Source of the DNA: Sphingomonas sp. SORGH_AS_0950
GTDB taxonomy: Bacteria; Pseudomonadota; Alphaproteobacteria; Sphingomonadales; Sphingomonadaceae
NCBI RefSeq assembly: GCF_030818415.1
Contig: NZ_JAUTAE010000001.1
Location: 3,684,001 to 3,748,000 of the forward strand
Direction: 5' to 3'
DNA length: 64,000 nt
The translations under genes were made by a program, and so were the position numbers. How positions within the stretch are numbered: position 1 is the first letter of the stretch; every line of letters begins with the position of its first letter. Below the pieces are notes generated by a model. The model was not told where the DNA came from, searched no databases, and worked only from the letters and a program-made list of their open reading frames with translations. This document shows positions 60,682 through 64,000 of the stretch, one piece after another.

Positions 60682-61512
60682 ATGCGGTTGAGGCTCGACG
60701 CGCGCGGGCGCCGATGGTTGCGGCGGCTGCCGGTCGTGAATGTCTATTCGGTGGCCGAACTGGCGCTGATGGCGGTCCTCGCCGTTCAGGGCGCGCGGCT
60801 GCTATGGGTGCTCGTCACGCCGGTCTCGCCGCTGGGCGAGTGGCGGCCGGTCGCGCCCAGCGTCGTCGGATCGACCGCTGCGATCCTCGACGGCTTCGAC
60901 CCGTTCTTCCGCCTGCAGGGACAGCAGGCCGCGCCCTCGGCGGTGACCAGCCTGCAACTCACCCTGTTCGGCACGCGCATCGACGAGGCATCGGGGCGCG
61001 GCTCGGCGATCGTGGCGGGGCCCGACGGCGTTCAGCGCCCGGTCTCGGTCGGCGAGGAGATCCAGCCGGGCGTGACGCTGAAGTCGGTGGCGTTCGATCA
61101 CATCACCATCGATCGCGGCGGCGCGACCGAGGACCTGTATCTCGACCAATCGGATGCGCCCCCCGCCGCGCCCGGCGCGCCCGTGCCCGGCATCGCCGCT
61201 CCCCCGGCCTCCGGGCAGGGCGGCATCGCCATCGCGCAGCTGCGCAGTGATATCGGTTTCATCCCCCGGCTCGACGGCGGGCGCGTCTCCGGCCTCGTCG
61301 TCCGGCCGATGGGCGCGGGCACGGCGTTCCGCGCGGCGGGGCTGCGCGAGGGCGATATCGTCACCGCGCTCGGCGGCCGCCCCGTGACCGGCCCCGGCGA
61401 CCTTGACCGCCTGGCGAGCGATTTCGCACAGGGCGGCTCTCTTTCCATCACGGTCGAGCGGGGCGATCAGACGCTGCCGCTCTCCCTCCAGATTGCGGCA
61501 CCACGGCCATGA
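60682..61512 (+). CDS. gspC: Type II secretion system protein C
   Basis: 276 residues from the ATG at 60682; an ATG at 60667 is also possible. One N-terminal membrane segment (VYSVAELALMAVLAVQGARLLW), a periplasmic homology region (LQLTLFGTRIDEASGRGSAI, then LYLDQ), a Pro/Ala linker and a C-terminal PDZ domain (GLVVRPMGAGTAFRAAGLREGD, then IVTALGGRPV). GspC bridges the inner-membrane platform and the secretin. Overlaps gspD by 4 bp. Confidence 0.9.
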   Translation: MRLRLDARGRRWLRRLPVVNVYSVAELALMAVLAVQGARLLWVLVTPVSPLGEWRPVAPSVVGSTAAILDGFDPFFRLQGQQAAPSAVTSLQLTLFGTRIDEASGRGSAIVAGPDGVQRPVSVGEEIQPGVTLKSVAFDHITIDRGGATEDLYLDQSDAPPAAPGAPVPGIAAPPASGQGGIAIAQLRSDIGFIPRLDGGRVSGLVVRPMGAGTAFRAAGLREGDIVTALGGRPVTGPGDLDRLASDFAQGGSLSITVERGDQTLPLSLQIAAPRP

Positions 61513-63731
61513 AGAAGCTCGTCCTCGGTTCGGTTCTGGCGCTCGCCCTGGCGGCGGGGGTGCAGGCGCAGACCACGCTCAACGTCCGCGACGCCGATAT
61601 CCGCGCCTTCATCGCCGATGCGGCCAAGGTGACGGGGCGGACCTTCATCATCGACAGCCGGGTGAACGGCAAGGTGACGGTGGTGACCGACCGGCCGCTG
61701 TCCAAATCCGAATATTTCGAGATCTTCCTGTCGACGCTGCGCTCCAACGGGCTGGTCGCGGTGCCCAGCGCGGGCGGGGCGTTCCGGGTGCAGCCGATCG
61801 ACAATGCCGCCTCGCAGCCCAGCCGGATCGGATCGTCGGGCGCGAACCGCAATTCCTATGTCACCGAGATCATCCGCCTGCGCGCGATCGACGCGCCGAG
61901 CGCGCTGGAGACGGTGCGCCCGCTGGTCAGCGCGCAAGGGTCGGTGACCGCCAACCGCGCGGGCAACAGCCTGGTCGTGGTCGACTTCGCCGACAATATC
62001 CGCCGCATCCGCGAGGTGGTCCGCCGGATCGACGCCGACAATGCCTCGACCCGCGTCATCGCGCTGAGGAATGCGGGCGCGCGCGAGATCGCGACCGCGC
62101 TCCAGACGCTGGCGGGCAATGGCGGCGGCGGGCAGGGCGGAGCGCCTGCGCAAGGCGGAACCGGCGTGTCGGTGGTCGCGATCGACAGCTCCAATTCGAT
62201 CGCGCTGCGCGGCGATCCGTCGAGCGTGGCGCGCTTCGCCCAGATCGCGCTGGACCTGGACAACAAGGCCAAGAGCGGCACCGAGATCCGCGTCGTCTTC
62301 CTGCAAAATGCCGATGCCGAGCAGCTTCTGCCCGTGCTCCAGCAGCTGGTCGGCCAGACGCCCGATCCGGTGCAGGAAACCACCCTGTCGCGTGGCAGCT
62401 TTACCCAGACCAACAGCCAGTCGGGATCGGCGGCGGGCACCGCCATCGCGCAGCGTGTCCAGCCGGTCGCCCAGCCCCAGGCGGCGAGCGCGCCCGGCGC
62501 GGGTGGCCAGACTGGCCAGCAACCCGCGATCAGCACGCAGGGCGGCCGCACTGCGGCGGTCGTCACCCGCTTCGTCGGCGCCAACGCCATCGTGATCGCC
62601 GGGCCCGCCGATATCCAGCGCCAGATCGGCGAGGTGATCCGCCAGCTGGACGTGCGCCGCGAACAGGTGCTGATCGAGGCGATCATCGCCGAAGTCTCCG
62701 ATCAGACCGCACGGCGGCTGGGCGCGCAGTTCCTGCTGGGCAGCCTGACGGGCGGCGCGTTCGCCGCGTCGACCTATGGCAACACCGCGCCCAACATCCT
62801 CCAGATCGCAGGCGCGGTCGGGGCGAACACGATCGGCGGCACCACGACCACGGTGGTCGCACCCGACGGCACGCGGACCACGACCAACGTCCCCAATCAG
62901 GCCTATAGCCAGCTGACCCAGTCGGCGGTGCAGTCGATCCTGGGCACCACCGGCGGCTTTGCCGGCTGGGGCGGGAAGGTCGGCAACACCGTGTTCGGCG
63001 CGATCATCAATGCGGTGAAGAGCGACACCACCTCCAACCTGTTGCAGGTGCCGCACATCATCACGCTGGACAATCAACAGGCGCACAGCCTGGTCGGGCA
63101 GGAGATTCCGGTCACGACCGGCCAGGCGTTGTCCAATGATTTCAACAACACCTTCCGCACCGTGCAGCGGCAGAATGTCGGCATCCAGCTGGACGTGAAG
63201 CCGCAGGTCAATGCGGGCGGCTCTCTGAAACTCTATGTCCGCCTGGAGGTCAGCTCGATCGCGGGTCCGGTGTCGAGCAACAACAGCGAACTGATCCTCA
63301 ACAAGCGCGCGTTCGAGAATGTGTTCACCCCCGATGACGGCCAGATCACGGTCATCGGCGGGCTGCTCGACGACAATGAGCGGCGGACGATCGAGAAGAT
63401 CCCGTTCCTGGGCGACATTCCGGGCCTGGGCGCGCTGTTCCGGTCCAAGGCGCGCAGCCGGTCCAAGACCAATTTGATGGTCTTCATCCGCCCGACCATC
63501 CTGCGCACCCCCGAGGACAGCCGCCGCGTCACCGAACAGCGTTACGGCTATCTCCGCCAGCTCCAGGGCTATGCCCAGCCCGGCGTCGAGCCGTCGATCG
63601 ACGAGCTGGTCCGCGATTACATGAACGCCGCGCCGCCGATCCCGCACGCGCCGATGCCCGGCAATATCGAGGACCCGCGCATCGCGGTCCCCGTCGCCAA
63701 GCCGGTCGAACCGATCAAGCGCCGTGACTGA
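61509..63731 (+). CDS. gspD: Type II secretion system secretin
   Basis: 740 residues. Signal peptide (LVLGSVLALALAAGVQAQ). N0 domain (LNVRDADIRAFIADAAKVTGR), N1-N3 domains (IIRLRAIDAPSALETVRPLV; VIALRNAGAREIATALQTLAG; IRVVFLQNADAEQLLPVLQQL) with Gly/Gln-rich inserts. The secretin channel follows: VLIEAIIAEVSDQTARRLG, VPHIITLDNQQAHSLVGQEIPV and TVIGGLLDDNE. It forms the outer-membrane gate of the type II secretion system. Second gene of the gsp operon. Confidence 0.95.
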   Translation: MKKLVLGSVLALALAAGVQAQTTLNVRDADIRAFIADAAKVTGRTFIIDSRVNGKVTVVTDRPLSKSEYFEIFLSTLRSNGLVAVPSAGGAFRVQPIDNAASQPSRIGSSGANRNSYVTEIIRLRAIDAPSALETVRPLVSAQGSVTANRAGNSLVVVDFADNIRRIREVVRRIDADNASTRVIALRNAGAREIATALQTLAGNGGGGQGGAPAQGGTGVSVVAIDSSNSIALRGDPSSVARFAQIALDLDNKAKSGTEIRVVFLQNADAEQLLPVLQQLVGQTPDPVQETTLSRGSFTQTNSQSGSAAGTAIAQRVQPVAQPQAASAPGAGGQTGQQPAISTQGGRTAAVVTRFVGANAIVIAGPADIQRQIGEVIRQLDVRREQVLIEAIIAEVSDQTARRLGAQFLLGSLTGGAFAASTYGNTAPNILQIAGAVGANTIGGTTTTVVAPDGTRTTTNVPNQAYSQLTQSAVQSILGTTGGFAGWGGKVGNTVFGAIINAVKSDTTSNLLQVPHIITLDNQQAHSLVGQEIPVTTGQALSNDFNNTFRTVQRQNVGIQLDVKPQVNAGGSLKLYVRLEVSSIAGPVSSNNSELILNKRAFENVFTPDDGQITVIGGLLDDNERRTIEKIPFLGDIPGLGALFRSKARSRSKTNLMVFIRPTILRTPEDSRRVTEQRYGYLRQLQGYAQPGVEPSIDELVRDYMNAAPPIPHAPMPGNIEDPRIAVPVAKPVEPIKRRD

Positions 63732-64000
63732 CACGCCGGAATCCCTCCCCACGGGTGATATGGTCCCTCTGCCGCTGGGCACGCCGCTCGCACAGGCGGG
63801 AGGGGATGGGGGAGGGCATGCCGCTCTCCCGCTCCCCGCGCCCGACGAAGCGCTGGAACTGGTCGCCCCGCTGACCATCCCCTACGCCTTCGCGCGCAAG
63901 TTCGGCACGGTGGTCCAGAGCGCCGACCCGCTGACTATCGCCCTGCGTGAAGGCGCCAACCCGCGCGCGCTGATCGAGCTGCGCCGCCATATCGGCCGCC
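63724..64000 (+). CDS. gspE: Type II secretion ATPase, N-terminal part (gspE)
   Basis: A GTG at 63724 overlaps the gspD stop by 8 bp, and the frame stays open to the window end (92 codons). After a Pro/Gly-rich first 45 residues comes APLTIPYAFARKFGTVVQSADP, characteristic of the GspE N1 domain. The first part, rich in GGG/CCC runs, resembles a repeat insertion. The ATPase core lies outside the window. Confidence 0.75.
   Translation, partial: MTDTPESLPTGDMVPLPLGTPLAQAGGDGGGHAALPLPAPDEALELVAPLTIPYAFARKFGTVVQSADPLTIALREGANPRALIELRRHIGR

Noticed and set aside
61467..63878. An 803-residue antisense frame over gspD
   Set aside because: Composition artefact opposite an intact secretin gene.
1..64000. 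CRISPR arrays
   Set aside because: No set of short direct repeats with regular unique spacers was seen; the dispersed repeats are kilobases apart.

Overview
The window is GC-rich alphaproteobacterial chromosome, most likely from a sphingomonad (Sphingomonas or close kin). Supporting features are the TonB-receptor/lipoprotein pair, the HWE histidine kinase, the MetA-like outer-membrane protein, the type II secretion genes and codon use. This is inference from gene content; no database was searched.

Region 1 (about 1-28.96 kb) is accessory DNA. It holds about twenty small stand-alone genes or 2-3-gene units: amidohydrolase with a LytTR two-component system, DUF523 plus NUDIX, a HExxH protein, an esterase, a ClpP-fold protein, AraC plus GNAT, a P-loop kinase, a second GNAT, a cupin, a nitrilase, EVE plus VOC, a WYL regulator, a SnoaL-like protein, ArsR facing an SDR, and a secreted protein. 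Almost every unit is bounded by a roughly 65-bp palindromic repeat. I count 16 loci, whole, partial or interrupted. The repeat can be drawn as an outer stem enclosing two hairpins. It keeps one orientation from 0.4 to 22.5 kb whatever the gene direction, then the opposite orientation from 23 to 26.5 kb. I see no copy right of 27 kb. All six insertion sequences and one MITE in the window sit inside copies of this repeat: four 1651-bp IS1182-like elements with 4-bp target duplications and two IS110-family elements. A P4-type tyrosine integrase followed by a 3' fragment of a tRNA-Ser gene (28933-28961) marks the right border of what looks like a genomic island. The intact tRNA should lie left of the window.

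Region 2 (29-64 kb) looks like ordinary chromosome. It contains a MetA-like outer-membrane protein; a TetR repressor divergent from a complete tripartite RND efflux operon; an exonuclease unit and small hypotheticals; a PAP2 phosphatase; an organic-acid-type uptake cluster (OprO/P porin, MHS-type MFS symporter, periplasmic binding protein, divergent DctA-like carrier, LysR); an SDR facing a HxlR regulator; an MHYT-PAS-GGDEF-EAL c-di-GMP protein split by a frameshift; a LysR facing a LigB dioxygenase/QOR2/DoxX operon; an HWE kinase; a beta-helix lipoprotein with a TonB receptor; a frameshifted prolyl-4-hydroxylase-like oxygenase; and the start of a type II secretion operon (gspC, gspD, gspE running off the end). 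Two other repeat families occur here: a roughly 240-bp hairpin-rich element in two inverted copies (36.7 and 47.5 kb) and short CTTCGACTTCGCTCAG palindromes at 59.8 kb.
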